From a virus: 43,872 bases of DNA. The translations under genes were made by a program, and so were the position numbers. The notes under the pieces are model-generated. The model saw only the letters and a list, made by a program, of their open reading frames with translations, did not search any database and was not told the origin of the DNA. The DNA is taken from IMG/VR virus record IMGVR_UViG_3300020185_000092, positions 1 through 43,872 of that record; one strand, written 5' to 3'. This document shows, piece after piece, positions 21,523 through 29,932 of the stretch. Numbering within the stretch: position 1 is the first letter of the stretch; each line of letters starts with the position of its first letter.

Positions 21523-22578
21523 CTATCTCTCCTTCTCCAATTGTTCAAAGAACCATAGTCTGCAGATATCAGAGATATGTTTATTAACATCTTTGATATT
21601 CAGTCCTAATTTTTCAAGCTTATATGATTCTTCTTTAATAATGTCGGTATATACTTCTCTGATGTAATCTCCTGTCTTTTTTTCTGAAGGCATGCACAGT
21701 TCATTATTAATTCCGAATATATTGTCCCAAGCTTGTTCAAGTCTCCAAGGCTGAACTACATCATTCGCAAAATCTATCTTCTTCTGTTCTTTTACTGAGT
21801 CAACTGGTTTAAGCTTTCTGACTTTTGATTTCGAGTGCTTTTGACCCTTAGTTTTGAGTCGATAAAGTTTGTTGTTGTATTTGAACTGAACAACAATTCC
21901 TTCGCCGATGTTTCCGTCGTGGCCGAGACTTACTCCCACTGGTGAATTTTGTTCCACCTTGTTCTCAACGATATCAATCATCTTTGCCCTAGCTATATCT
22001 ACATGATTAAAATCAATCTCGATCTCATAATTATCAAAGTCCATGATGTTGTAGATACCATTCTCAATATTACTAAGTCTTACAATCCCAACCTTAGTCT
22101 CTTCCCAATAGTATTCAAGATCGACCAACTCAGATATCTTTGAGACTTTAAAATATTGAAAGACCATCGCCATCTTCGGCATACCAGTCACAGCAGACTT
22201 ATTGCTTTGGATTGATCCTCCACACCATTCAAAATAAACCGTTACAATACTCTTCTTTAGATCAATACTATACTCTACAGAAAGATCTCGAATGATATCA
22301 GTCCACAGCTCCTCGTTTTCCATAGCCCATTGCGCACATCCTTGGTTGTCTGTCTCTTCTGAGTTAGTGTTTGGGGTTATGATCCTCTTTCTAGATTGAA
22401 CCCAAAATCCCTGACGTTCCGAAAAACAAACAGAACCATTCGTTCCATGTATCTTCTCTGATCCTATAGCTTTCACTGTCGGGTATGGATGTTCAGATAT
22501 AAACTTGATATCTCTTGAAACCGACTCAAGCTTCTCAATTGACCCGAAACTTATAAACTTCTTTTCATTTTCTAGCAT
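21523..22578 (-). CDS. RNA ligase, T4 Rnl2-like (351 aa)
   Basis: The nucleotidyltransferase motif I SEKIHGTNGS has the adenylated lysine at K42, almost the T4 RNA ligase 2 motif. Further motifs: IIIa VYFEWCGG (114-121), IV GEGIVVQFK (225-233) and V LKTKGQKHSK (241-250). A helical C-terminal domain follows, as in Rnl2. The enzyme seals 3'-OH/5'-phosphate ends in double-stranded RNA or RNA-DNA contexts, often repairing tRNA cut by host defences. It starts at ATG 22578 directly after the stop of the nucleotidylyltransferase (TAAATG), from the 23128 promoter. Confidence 0.92.
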   Translation of the reverse strand: MLENEKKFISFGSIEKLESVSRDIKFISEHPYPTVKAIGSEKIHGTNGSVCFSERQGFWVQSRKRIITPNTNSEETDNQGCAQWAMENEELWTDIIRDLSVEYSIDLKKSIVTVYFEWCGGSIQSNKSAVTGMPKMAMVFQYFKVSKISELVDLEYYWEETKVGIVRLSNIENGIYNIMDFDNYEIEIDFNHVDIARAKMIDIVENKVEQNSPVGVSLGHDGNIGEGIVVQFKYNNKLYRLKTKGQKHSKSKVRKLKPVDSVKEQKKIDFANDVVQPWRLEQAWDNIFGINNELCMPSEKKTGDYIREVYTDIIKEESYKLEKLGLNIKDVNKHISDICRLWFFEQLEKER

Positions 22579-23103
22579 TTATGATACCTCTAATTCTAAT
22601 ATCTTTAAAATATTCTCTTCATTAACATGATCAGGTAGGAACTCTTTAATACTAGAGCCATCTAAGATTGCTTCTCTGAAAGCTGTAGCTGATACATTAT
22701 CAACCATATTAAACATTGGTGGTGAGATAACGAGATCATCTCCACTAAAATACTTCATGAAGCCTACTTGGTAACCCTTGTCCTTTGAACTCCAACCAAG
22801 ACCGCAGGATATTTCCGAGTTTTCATCAGCCCAGTCGTAGCAGTCAGCTAAGGGGTTCGTGAAGGACTTCTTCTTACCTATTCTCTGCGTTGCTCTCTTA
22901 TAATCCATCTTTGGGTGGTCAAGAGTTCCGAAGGCTCTTAGCATAGCCTCAGTGGCCTCTTGTGAGACTCCATTGCGCTTCTTGTCTCCACAGAATAGAA
23001 TGACCTTTTCCACATCTGGGTGTTCCAGATAGAAGTTCAAATAGTTGTAGTGTCCTTTGTGGGGAGGCTTGAACCCTCCTGCTATTAATACTGTGTATTT
23101 CAT
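22579..23103 (-). CDS. Cytidylyltransferase/NMN adenylyltransferase-like nucleotidylyltransferase (174 aa)
   Basis: AGGFKPPHKGHYNYL (residues 8-22) is the HxGH motif of the nucleotidylyltransferase superfamily (H15-K-G-H18). VSATAFREAI (138-147) corresponds to the IS-S/T-T-x-x-R motif near the end. Enzymes of this type form NAD, FAD, CDP- or ADP-linked products from NTP. Size and motif form fit NMN adenylyltransferases best, but the substrate cannot be read from the sequence. First gene of an operon with the RNA ligase. AGGA lies just before ATG 23103. Confidence 0.85.
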   Translation of the reverse strand: MKYTVLIAGGFKPPHKGHYNYLNFYLEHPDVEKVILFCGDKKRNGVSQEATEAMLRAFGTLDHPKMDYKRATQRIGKKKSFTNPLADCYDWADENSEISCGLGWSSKDKGYQVGFMKYFSGDDLVISPPMFNMVDNVSATAFREAILDGSSIKEFLPDHVNEENILKILELEVS

Positions 23104-23127
23104 ATATCCTCCAATGATTACCTAAAG

Positions 23128-23156
23128 AGTATAACCTATTTGGAGAATCTTGTCAA
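23128..23156 (-). promoter_or_regulatory. Sigma70-like promoter for the nucleotidylyltransferase/RNA ligase operon
   Basis: Minus strand TTGACA (23151-23156), 17 bp, TATACT (23128-23133). The strongest match of the set. Confidence 0.88.
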
Positions 23157-23157
23157 G

Positions 23158-23793
23158 TTAAAAGTTTAAAGTTACTTGATTTAATATTAGCTTGCCGCTA
23201 TCACGCAGTTGTTTTAGTGTTGTTGGAGCTTTATTATACATCCTTGATAATGAAGACTTGCTCCAATCTTCTGCTTTGTTCGAACCTTCTCGCGAAGATG
23301 ACTGTCCGCAGTCGTCCTCGGGTTTGTCTGGGGTTAGTTTTCCGGACTCATTGTCGAGCTGAGTCTTCTTTACATCTGGGCGTTTTTTGTCGTAATAGTC
23401 CCACACCCTAGATGCTTCATCCGAGACGGTGTGTCTATCAGAAGCTAGACCATTGGTCATAATCGAGGCCACTTCCATTGCTACATCGTATAGTAGAGGA
23501 CCCCAACCATCAGCAACCTCCGTTACCGAAATAATGGAACCTCCACTACATGGCTTACCATCAGGACTGCTAGTATAGAAACTTACGTCTCCATAGACAT
23601 GGCTCCCATCGCTTTCTAATGTCCAAGGCATGATGACCTCTCCGTCTTTATCAGCGAATGCAACGGTATAGATTCTGTCTTCTCTCTTCGTGACTAAAAC
23701 ATAGACACCATCAGGGATCATTGAGGCAGTGTTCATACCCTCTTCTAACACTTCTAGTATGAGAGATTTTAGTTTTTTTGACGTAAGTTTCAT
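23158..23793 (-). CDS. Unknown 211-aa protein with MKLT-type N-terminus
   Basis: MKLTSKKLKSLILEVLEE resembles the tag of the 20864 and 21152 genes. A compact domain follows (DGVYVLVTKREDRIYTVAFAD) and then a recognisable phage motif: GWGPLLYDVAMEVAS..NGLASDRHTVSDEASRVWDYY, which I recall from other marine phages without a known function. Its form (GPLLYD...SDR..VS..A..VW) is reminiscent of acetyltransferase-like folds but lacks an obvious acetyl-CoA loop. The C-terminal 70 residues are polar. The start ATG 23793 has only AGG three bases upstream, so translation is probably coupled to the resolvase gene 12 bp upstream. Confidence 0.82.
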   Translation of the reverse strand: MKLTSKKLKSLILEVLEEGMNTASMIPDGVYVLVTKREDRIYTVAFADKDGEVIMPWTLESDGSHVYGDVSFYTSSPDGKPCSGGSIISVTEVADGWGPLLYDVAMEVASIMTNGLASDRHTVSDEASRVWDYYDKKRPDVKKTQLDNESGKLTPDKPEDDCGQSSSREGSNKAEDWSKSSLSRMYNKAPTTLKQLRDSGKLILNQVTLNF

Positions 23794-23797
23794 ACCT

Positions 23798-23805
23798 ATA
23801 AATAG
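23798..23805 (-). promoter_or_regulatory. CTATTTAT box immediately before the 211-aa gene
   Basis: Minus strand CTATTTATAGGT directly precedes ATG 23793, only 4 bp away. It is too close for a normal promoter with leader, so it may be coincidence or a transcript-level element. Confidence 0.2.
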
Positions 23806-24318
23806 TCATCTTAAATCAAAATGAAACAATCCAATAACTATCGCATCTGCCTCATCATCACAGCCTGCTTTAGGATTCCCAAACTTGGTATATGTTATTT
23901 CAAAATCTTCAAACTTATTATCAACCCAAGCTAGAACAACAGACTTGGCCTTCGTCCCTCTGGGAACTTTTATACCACAGTTCTTTCGAGCTTCAGCTAC
24001 CTTGACCAGCACAGGTAAAGACTTGAAAATTTGATAAGATATGAAGCTTACCATACCATTGAATCTTTGTAGGGAAGACATCGTTTTAGCAGAAGTTTTT
24101 CCTCCAGCAAATGCGGAGAATGGTGCTTCGATATATACCTTCGAGATATTAAACCTTTGAATTTGTGGACTCAGCAAGAACTTTCCAAAGCTTTGAGCTC
24201 TTTCTTCGAGACTTAGCTTCTTGTTAGGCTTAAACCTACCAGACTCTATTAAGGTTTGGTCTTCATCAAACACTGACCATCCAATCATCGAAGTGCTTAC
24301 ATCTAATCCTAAAATCAT
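23806..24318 (-). CDS. RuvC-like Holliday junction resolvase (170 aa)
   Basis: RNase H-fold nuclease pattern: GLDVSTSMIGW with D6, VYIEAPFS with E64, and the C-terminal CDDEADAIVIG with D154/D155 and D158. Length and residue spacing fit RuvC and poxvirus A22-type resolvases. The role would be to cut branched recombination intermediates before packaging, complementing the Mre11-Rad50 fusion. ATG 24318 has AAGGGA upstream, in a unit driven by the 24389 promoter. A T4 gp49-type resolvase (endonuclease VII) is not seen in the window. Confidence 0.88.
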   Translation of the reverse strand: MILGLDVSTSMIGWSVFDEDQTLIESGRFKPNKKLSLEERAQSFGKFLLSPQIQRFNISKVYIEAPFSAFAGGKTSAKTMSSLQRFNGMVSFISYQIFKSLPVLVKVAEARKNCGIKVPRGTKAKSVVLAWVDNKFEDFEITYTKFGNPKAGCDDEADAIVIGLFHFDLR

Positions 24319-24388
24319 TCCAATCCCTTGTTTTGAGTATATTTCTTGGTGAAAGTAAAGTCACGCTTTAGTTCTACCAACTAAAATC

Positions 24389-24417
24389 ATTATCTCACAT
24401 AATAATCAAAAAGTCAA
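24389..24417 (-). promoter_or_regulatory. Sigma70-like promoter for the resolvase
   Basis: Minus strand TTGACT (24412-24417), 17 bp, GATAAT (24389-24394), 71 bp before ATG 24318. It begins right after the end of the structural block and so marks the late/early boundary. Confidence 0.82.
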
Positions 24418-24422
24418 GAGAT

Positions 24423-25655
24423 TTATAAATCTAATTCTATTTTAAATGTAAATTCATCTTCAAGCGTCTTCTTCAAAGGCTTAGACAGGTTTGAGATTGC
24501 GATCAAGTTACCTTCATCATCGTAGATGTGGACCTTTGATATATATGTTACTTTATCGAATGATGCTGAGATATACGAAGCTGATACTATGTTGGAGATA
24601 CCTTTGGAGGTCTCTTCAAATAATTTAGTAGCTCCGCCTGTTACATATAATGGGGATTCATAATTTTGATAAGTTGGGTTGTTTGAGTGATTCAGCTCTC
24701 CCTTCTTAGCATGCGCGAACATTGTAGTCGAGTTAACATAGCTGGTTCCCTTAAAGTTTAATCCATAGGACGCCGAAGATAGCGTTGCAGACGACGCTGT
24801 TGTGTCGTTTAGCGTTGTTCCATAATAAAGCCAAGAGCCATCGGAAGGCGAAGCAGGGACGTACTCTATTTGAGTTGCATCTAATGAATGAGATGCAGTA
24901 AGCATCATTATTCCTTCATTATACATAACAATACCAACAACATCTCCTACTGCTGTGCCTGTCGTCTCTATAAGAGTTCCGTTATTATTGATATCTGCGC
25001 ACGAGGCAATCTTTGTTCCATCAATATAATAGTCCAGTTCTACCGAACCTTTCTTGATAGATGACCCATAATACATGCTTGGGATAAATAAATAATTGAT
25101 TGTACTCTGGATCAAGTCTCTCGACCTAACAGAGGATGATCCGAATATGAAATGATCGGAAAGAGTTGTATATTGTCTTGCTACGTTCTGTAGTGCTGAC
25201 GCTGTAGTGTTTATGGTCTCTGTTGATGTTATGGAACGAATATTACCATTGCTCCAATAAGTTAATGTCCTAGTGGTGGGAGTAGTTAGTCTTCTTTGTA
25301 TTGTCGACTCAGCAGGATATGAACCAGTATATGAGGCTCCCATTGTTGGAATTACATCTGGGGTCACGTAAGCCCTTTTCCAATAAGAGTCTCCTGATCC
25401 ATTCTTTATCATCGGTTGAAACATCTGATCTTTGAAGGTATCTTTCCTCGAAGACCCAATAAAAAACGGTTCTATGTCCGTTACGCCAAACTCTCTATTG
25501 CGATTAATATCATATACATCAAGGCCACCAGCACCATCTGTTCTAGAGATCGTATTAACAAACATCTCAGCTTGATATATGAGAATATTGTACTCAGGGT
25601 ACGTCTTTAGTCTGTTAACGAATACATCGTCTGGTGTGAACTTGAATCTATGCAT
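24423..25655 (-). CDS. Virion structural protein, paralogue of the next upstream gene (410 aa)
   Basis: The C-terminal 100 residues (AHAKKGELNHSNNPTYQNYES..SYISASFDKVTYISKVHIYDDEGNLIAISNLSKPLKK..FKIELDL) closely match the C-terminus of the 25662-26738 product. It is a domain frequent in T4-like phage structural operons in my recollection. The middle is Ser/Thr-rich with beta strands (GSVELDYYIDGTK, GDVVGIVMYNEGIMMLTASH), also paralogous. No enzyme motif. It is the last gene of the long structural transcript. Exact location in the particle (baseplate or tail) cannot be decided. Confidence 0.85.
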   Translation of the reverse strand: MHRFKFTPDDVFVNRLKTYPEYNILIYQAEMFVNTISRTDGAGGLDVYDINRNREFGVTDIEPFFIGSSRKDTFKDQMFQPMIKNGSGDSYWKRAYVTPDVIPTMGASYTGSYPAESTIQRRLTTPTTRTLTYWSNGNIRSITSTETINTTASALQNVARQYTTLSDHFIFGSSSVRSRDLIQSTINYLFIPSMYYGSSIKKGSVELDYYIDGTKIASCADINNNGTLIETTGTAVGDVVGIVMYNEGIMMLTASHSLDATQIEYVPASPSDGSWLYYGTTLNDTTASSATLSSASYGLNFKGTSYVNSTTMFAHAKKGELNHSNNPTYQNYESPLYVTGGATKLFEETSKGISNIVSASYISASFDKVTYISKVHIYDDEGNLIAISNLSKPLKKTLEDEFTFKIELDL

Positions 25656-25661
25656 AGCATC

Positions 25662-26738
25662 CTAGTAGTCTAATCTTGCCCTAAATGTAAGTTCAATATT
25701 CGAATCTTTACGAACAGGTTCTGAAAACTTTCCAACAGCTAATAATTGATTGTCCGCCGAGTATAGTCCGATTGAAGTTATATATGAGATTGGAACATCT
25801 GTAGAGTTGGTCTTAACTCTAATCTGTGAGTCATTTAGATACGTTGGGTTCGAACTATAGTTGAATTCATTATGCTTGGCTCTACAGAAATATACTGTTG
25901 AGTTCAGCTCGATTGTGTTGTTGAATTGAATGTTTTTGATTCTGTTCCGTAAGTTATCTGCTGACGCCGTGATAAATTGGTCTTGAATGGAAGCCGCGAT
26001 TGTGGTTCCCGGAGTAGCGTCATATTCTACAGCTGTTGTTAAAAATCCACCATCACCACTACCAGAACCAGCCATTAAGATTGCAGGATTAATAACAGCA
26101 ACACCGGCTTGGTAATAGATAAGCCCGCAAGGTTGGTCCGTTGGGCCTGTAATCGCAGCATTTAAAGGTGTATTAACAGAGTTGGTAACATATAGAATAC
26201 CATACTCTCCTGCTGGGGAATTTACCTTATATGATGTGGCTGCTCCATAATCAACAATCTTTATACTATCTGTAAACGGAGTTGCATAAGCAACTGTTGC
26301 GCCAATCTCCATTTCAAATGAGCCTTTTTTAATCTCATCCTTAACAAGCAATCTAGAAAAGGAAACAAAGATTGTATTATCGATCTTGGTTCCACCAGTT
26401 AGATTTCCATCTTCATCAAATGTCTGGATTGTTCCATTTTTGTCGTAGCCCATTAGGACCTGAGCCATTTGATTATAAATATTATCTTTTTTTGCTGTCT
26501 GAACTGTAGTAACTAAGCCAACTGGGCTTGTACCAAATGTAATATCAAAGATATGATTAGCTGATGACGATAAGTAAGGGTAATCATAAACTGATTGGAA
26601 CATCCCGTGAGAGAAGTTCTGAATATTGAGATCAGTATAAGTTCCACTAACAATCGTTCCTGTAATTGGAATTGCTTCGTGTAACAATGTCTTAGTCGAA
26701 ACTCTGTCGTCTGCTGCTAGAGGCTTATAAGTAGTCAT
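25662..26738 (-). CDS. Virion structural protein, paralogue of the next downstream gene (358 aa)
   Basis: The C-terminus FCRAKHNEFNYSSNPTYLNDS..ISYITSIGLYSADNQLLAVGKFSEPVRKDSNIELTFRARLDY is the characteristic end of a T4-like phage structural family. The middle KGSFEMEIGATVAY..YGILYVTNS..CGLIYYQAGVAVINPAI aligns with the neighbour. It lies 6 bp before the next gene and 9 bp after the previous one, in one operon. Confidence 0.86.
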   Translation of the reverse strand: MTTYKPLAADDRVSTKTLLHEAIPITGTIVSGTYTDLNIQNFSHGMFQSVYDYPYLSSSANHIFDITFGTSPVGLVTTVQTAKKDNIYNQMAQVLMGYDKNGTIQTFDEDGNLTGGTKIDNTIFVSFSRLLVKDEIKKGSFEMEIGATVAYATPFTDSIKIVDYGAATSYKVNSPAGEYGILYVTNSVNTPLNAAITGPTDQPCGLIYYQAGVAVINPAILMAGSGSGDGGFLTTAVEYDATPGTTIAASIQDQFITASADNLRNRIKNIQFNNTIELNSTVYFCRAKHNEFNYSSNPTYLNDSQIRVKTNSTDVPISYITSIGLYSADNQLLAVGKFSEPVRKDSNIELTFRARLDY

Positions 26739-26747
26739 ATTCTATCC

Positions 26748-27683
26748 TTAAATCTTTGCGAATCTAACAGGAATGTCCAAAGAGTATCCTGTGGTTAAAC
26801 CAGTCACTCGAACTATCGAGTCAATGATCTTTGTTGTAGTAGTAGTGCCGCCTCTATTAGCATATGGGGCAGTTGAGCCAATCCTAGTAAACAAGAAATC
26901 TGATGATCGTAATTCTTGAGCTGATCTGATTTTAAATTCTAATGTAGAAGCTATAGGTCCATCGATAGGAGAAGAAGAAGCTAAGAGAGCTTCTTGTGAT
27001 GGAGTCATAACAAAAGGTGATCCGGGTTGCTTTCTAACAATGTAGGTTGCGATATAATCATCATCGATAGCTGTTGGAGACAAGAATGTCTTTCCTGATT
27101 TATCAACGATTGAACCGAATCTAGAGTCAATCTCGATGGAGAACTCAGTTTCGATAAGTGATTCATCGATCTCTGAGATATTGGTTGAGTTGATTCCAGC
27201 ATCAAGCTTGATGTATGTTCCTCGGTTGTCTGTTGAGATTCCGTGGATAAGTCCTTCTACAGGGTTACCGTTTGAATCATAACCAATGGAGTCTGTCCCG
27301 TTCAAAGGTCTGTCGTCAGTAGTGTTTTGATCAACACATACAACATAGTTACCTAACGTATGGGACTTAACGCTAACATTAGCGACTTCGTTCAGCTTGA
27401 GAACTGGTAAGTAAAGTAAGTTTTGGTTTGGAAGGGAGACTAACTTTGTCTTCATTGAGGACATATTATTAGTGAAGGCTTCTAGTACCGGAGTTTGTAG
27501 GATATCTAAGTCCTGCAGTGCCGTTGATACCGTGGTATCAAACAAAGCATAGTTAATTTCATCATCTGCAAGGGCAAACTTTACAATAGAGAACTGCTCT
27601 CCACCTAACGCTAAGCGTCTTCGTCCCTCATCTGTTAAAACAACATCTAAAATGATGTCGCCACTGTTGTCTTGAAAAGCCAT
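26748..27683 (-). CDS. Virion structural protein with LTDEGRRRLALGG...ADDEINY signature (311 aa)
   Basis: The first 45 residues (MAFQDNSGDIILDVVLTDEG, RRRLALGG, FSIVKFALADDEINY) are an N-terminal signature I recognise from marine phage tail/baseplate-region proteins. A related form (TPYGRYLYSIGKFKPHSYEFVDDDILY) starts the 33904 gene. The rest is beta-rich without recognised domains. AGGAG lies nine bases before ATG 27683, and a CTATTTAT box lies 20 bp upstream, so this gene and the two paralogues downstream could form their own late unit. Confidence 0.87.
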   Translation of the reverse strand: MAFQDNSGDIILDVVLTDEGRRRLALGGEQFSIVKFALADDEINYALFDTTVSTALQDLDILQTPVLEAFTNNMSSMKTKLVSLPNQNLLYLPVLKLNEVANVSVKSHTLGNYVVCVDQNTTDDRPLNGTDSIGYDSNGNPVEGLIHGISTDNRGTYIKLDAGINSTNISEIDESLIETEFSIEIDSRFGSIVDKSGKTFLSPTAIDDDYIATYIVRKQPGSPFVMTPSQEALLASSSPIDGPIASTLEFKIRSAQELRSSDFLFTRIGSTAPYANRGGTTTTTKIIDSIVRVTGLTTGYSLDIPVRFAKI

Positions 27684-27703
27684 GTTTTCTCTCCTATTCT
27701 TTA

Positions 27704-27711
27704 ATAAATAG
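27704..27711 (-). promoter_or_regulatory. Late promoter-like box inside the structural block
   Basis: Minus strand CTATTTATTAAAGAAT, 20 bp before ATG 27683, followed by AGGAG. It lies in the only gap of over 40 bp in the structural operon. Confidence 0.45.
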
Positions 27712-27727
27712 ATTCACTTTACGTTTC

Positions 27728-29932
27728 TTACTGAATAACGTTGAAACTATCGTCCTTTGAGATCGTGAAATTTATGTTCAGATCTATTTTCTTTCCCGTA
27801 TGTTTCGAGGTTATCCTAACCTTAAAACTTCTTAAGCCAGAGTCCACAACTAATGAGCCGTTATCAAGTGTCCAATTGTTCTTGTTTATCTCTTCATTTT
27901 CGATATTAGCAAACAACAACCTCTCTATGTTTGGTGTTATGCGAATCAACCTCTTTGCATTCTTCATGAAAGTATATGATGCTGGTGTCGGTGGTATAAA
28001 CTCCGATACGTTTAACTTGAACTCATCTGCGTCTCTTAGTAATTCCATCTCGTAAATATTAGTTGGGTTAGATGGGGTTCCATGATATGTAACTGCTCTG
28101 AAAATGTAGTAATACTTCTTGTTTGGAACAAGACTATCTTCAAAGTGGGCGACGTTGTTGCTCTGCAGCATACTTGCTTTAGTATTATAAGCTATCCTAG
28201 AGGACATATCTACTGTTGTGAGGTAATAGTCTGAGAAGTCCTGTAGACTGTCGGGTGGAGTGCTCATTCTAAACACTTCATATATCCCAGTGAAGTACAT
28301 CGGATCAACTGCTCGGTCTCCAGAGATATCTAATAATCTAACAATATCTCTATCAGATGATGTTAGAGGTACTAGGCTTCGCATGAGCTCTTGATCATCT
28401 CCAGAAGTTACGCTTTCAACCTTGAAGAATGAGGGCTTAAGGATAACTTCAATAGATGATTTGTTCTTTTGGTTATATATTTCTACTGACGGAGGCAATG
28501 TTGGAGTATCTACAAATGCTGTGATGTGCTCTTCAACTGGTATCTCTAGCAGTCTAAATGATGGAGTTACATCAGCATCAACGTATGCTCTATATTTATC
28601 GCCTGCAATGTTCGCAAGCCCTGCTGGAGTGACCTCAGTGACGTTTCCATCTACCCCTATCATACTCGCCTCATCTTGTGAAACGAATAAGTTAGAGTAC
28701 TTATATGACGTACCTATGACCCCTAAAAGAGCATTGGTTTTATAGATATATTTCCTACCATACTTTAACTGTGTATCTATGAACTCAACATCATTCGTAT
28801 AATATGTTTGTATTGGCTGACCAGCATCATTATCTAAATATTTCTCGATCTTATATCCAAGTAGAAAAGTCTTAGAAGACTCTGTGCTTTTTATTGTTTC
28901 TTGATATGTCCTAGTTTCGGCTGCTATTGTACTTCGGAATCTAGATAAAAACCTAACTGCACTTACCTGATCTAGAAATCTACCTCCAAGATGCATAGTT
29001 TCGACTTCTGACTCTGGTAATAGGAATATCTCATCTGACCCTTCACTAAATCGTATTATATTTGTTGATGTAGCTATTCTGATTAGGTCGTGTGACTTTA
29101 TTGTTTCTATGTCTCCGGCAATGTAAAATGCATCACTTGAGAATGTTAGATCGCGCTTCACGGCTTGCATGAAATTCTTTAACTTTTCCTTTCCAAAAAC
29201 TATCCTTGCTAGATTAATACTTTGGCGGTTTGGAAGTGACTTGGTATAATAAAATGGAAATCTTTTTTTAGAAATTGTTGCAGTATCAGATTGCACCATC
29301 AATGCACCATCGAGCTTAAAAACATTTCTTTGCTTTGTTGATATCTCTGATGTTGAGCCTACGAAGTTAGTTACTCTATTACTAAATTGCTCGAATAGAT
29401 TATCTACGTTTCCTCTCGTCACAAGGTAAGAGTCATCATCGTACACTGTGACGATATCTCCCACTCTTCTCACGGATTCTGCTTTGGCTTTATGTTGATA
29501 TGATATAAGATTATAGTTAAGGAGCTCATTAGTCGGAAAAGTTTTAGTAAGATCCTCATATTGCGGGTTATGGAAAGTCTTTATGAATTTAGACCTTATT
29601 TCGCCAATGTTATAGTCGCACTTGTGATCTAATATGTTCGACCCCATGGGTATCGTTCTGGTAATATAATTCCTCCACTCATCTTGGTTTCTGAACCGAG
29701 ACTGATCACCAGAGATAAAGATTCTAGTCTTCGACTTTGGAATGAGAACTTGTTCATTACTCTCGACAGACTCGAAGAATACCTTGTTTTTATTTATCTT
29801 ATCATTGAACGAAGAGAATGTTTCGGAAAAGTCTTCTCCCGGAGTGTAATAGGAGCCTATCTCAGCTCTTAAGCCATCTGGAAAGGCCTCTGCTGATGTG
29901 ATGGCGTTTTGAGATTGTACAATAATAGACAT
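27728..29932 (-). CDS. Large structural protein of unknown function (734 aa)
   Basis: No named domain recognised. N-terminal and middle parts are mixed alpha/beta, with repeated statements of beta pattern around residues 395-420 (RKYIYKTNALLGVIGTSYKY) and 605-640 (NKKYYYIFRAVTYHGTPSNP). These resemble fibronectin type III-like strand patterns. The C-terminal end FKVRITSKHTGKKIDLNIN is basic. ATG 29932 overlaps the preceding stop as TAATG. By position it is part of the tail or baseplate assembly set. Confidence 0.85.
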   Translation of the reverse strand: MSIIVQSQNAITSAEAFPDGLRAEIGSYYTPGEDFSETFSSFNDKINKNKVFFESVESNEQVLIPKSKTRIFISGDQSRFRNQDEWRNYITRTIPMGSNILDHKCDYNIGEIRSKFIKTFHNPQYEDLTKTFPTNELLNYNLISYQHKAKAESVRRVGDIVTVYDDDSYLVTRGNVDNLFEQFSNRVTNFVGSTSEISTKQRNVFKLDGALMVQSDTATISKKRFPFYYTKSLPNRQSINLARIVFGKEKLKNFMQAVKRDLTFSSDAFYIAGDIETIKSHDLIRIATSTNIIRFSEGSDEIFLLPESEVETMHLGGRFLDQVSAVRFLSRFRSTIAAETRTYQETIKSTESSKTFLLGYKIEKYLDNDAGQPIQTYYTNDVEFIDTQLKYGRKYIYKTNALLGVIGTSYKYSNLFVSQDEASMIGVDGNVTEVTPAGLANIAGDKYRAYVDADVTPSFRLLEIPVEEHITAFVDTPTLPPSVEIYNQKNKSSIEVILKPSFFKVESVTSGDDQELMRSLVPLTSSDRDIVRLLDISGDRAVDPMYFTGIYEVFRMSTPPDSLQDFSDYYLTTVDMSSRIAYNTKASMLQSNNVAHFEDSLVPNKKYYYIFRAVTYHGTPSNPTNIYEMELLRDADEFKLNVSEFIPPTPASYTFMKNAKRLIRITPNIERLLFANIENEEINKNNWTLDNGSLVVDSGLRSFKVRITSKHTGKKIDLNINFTISKDDSFNVIQ

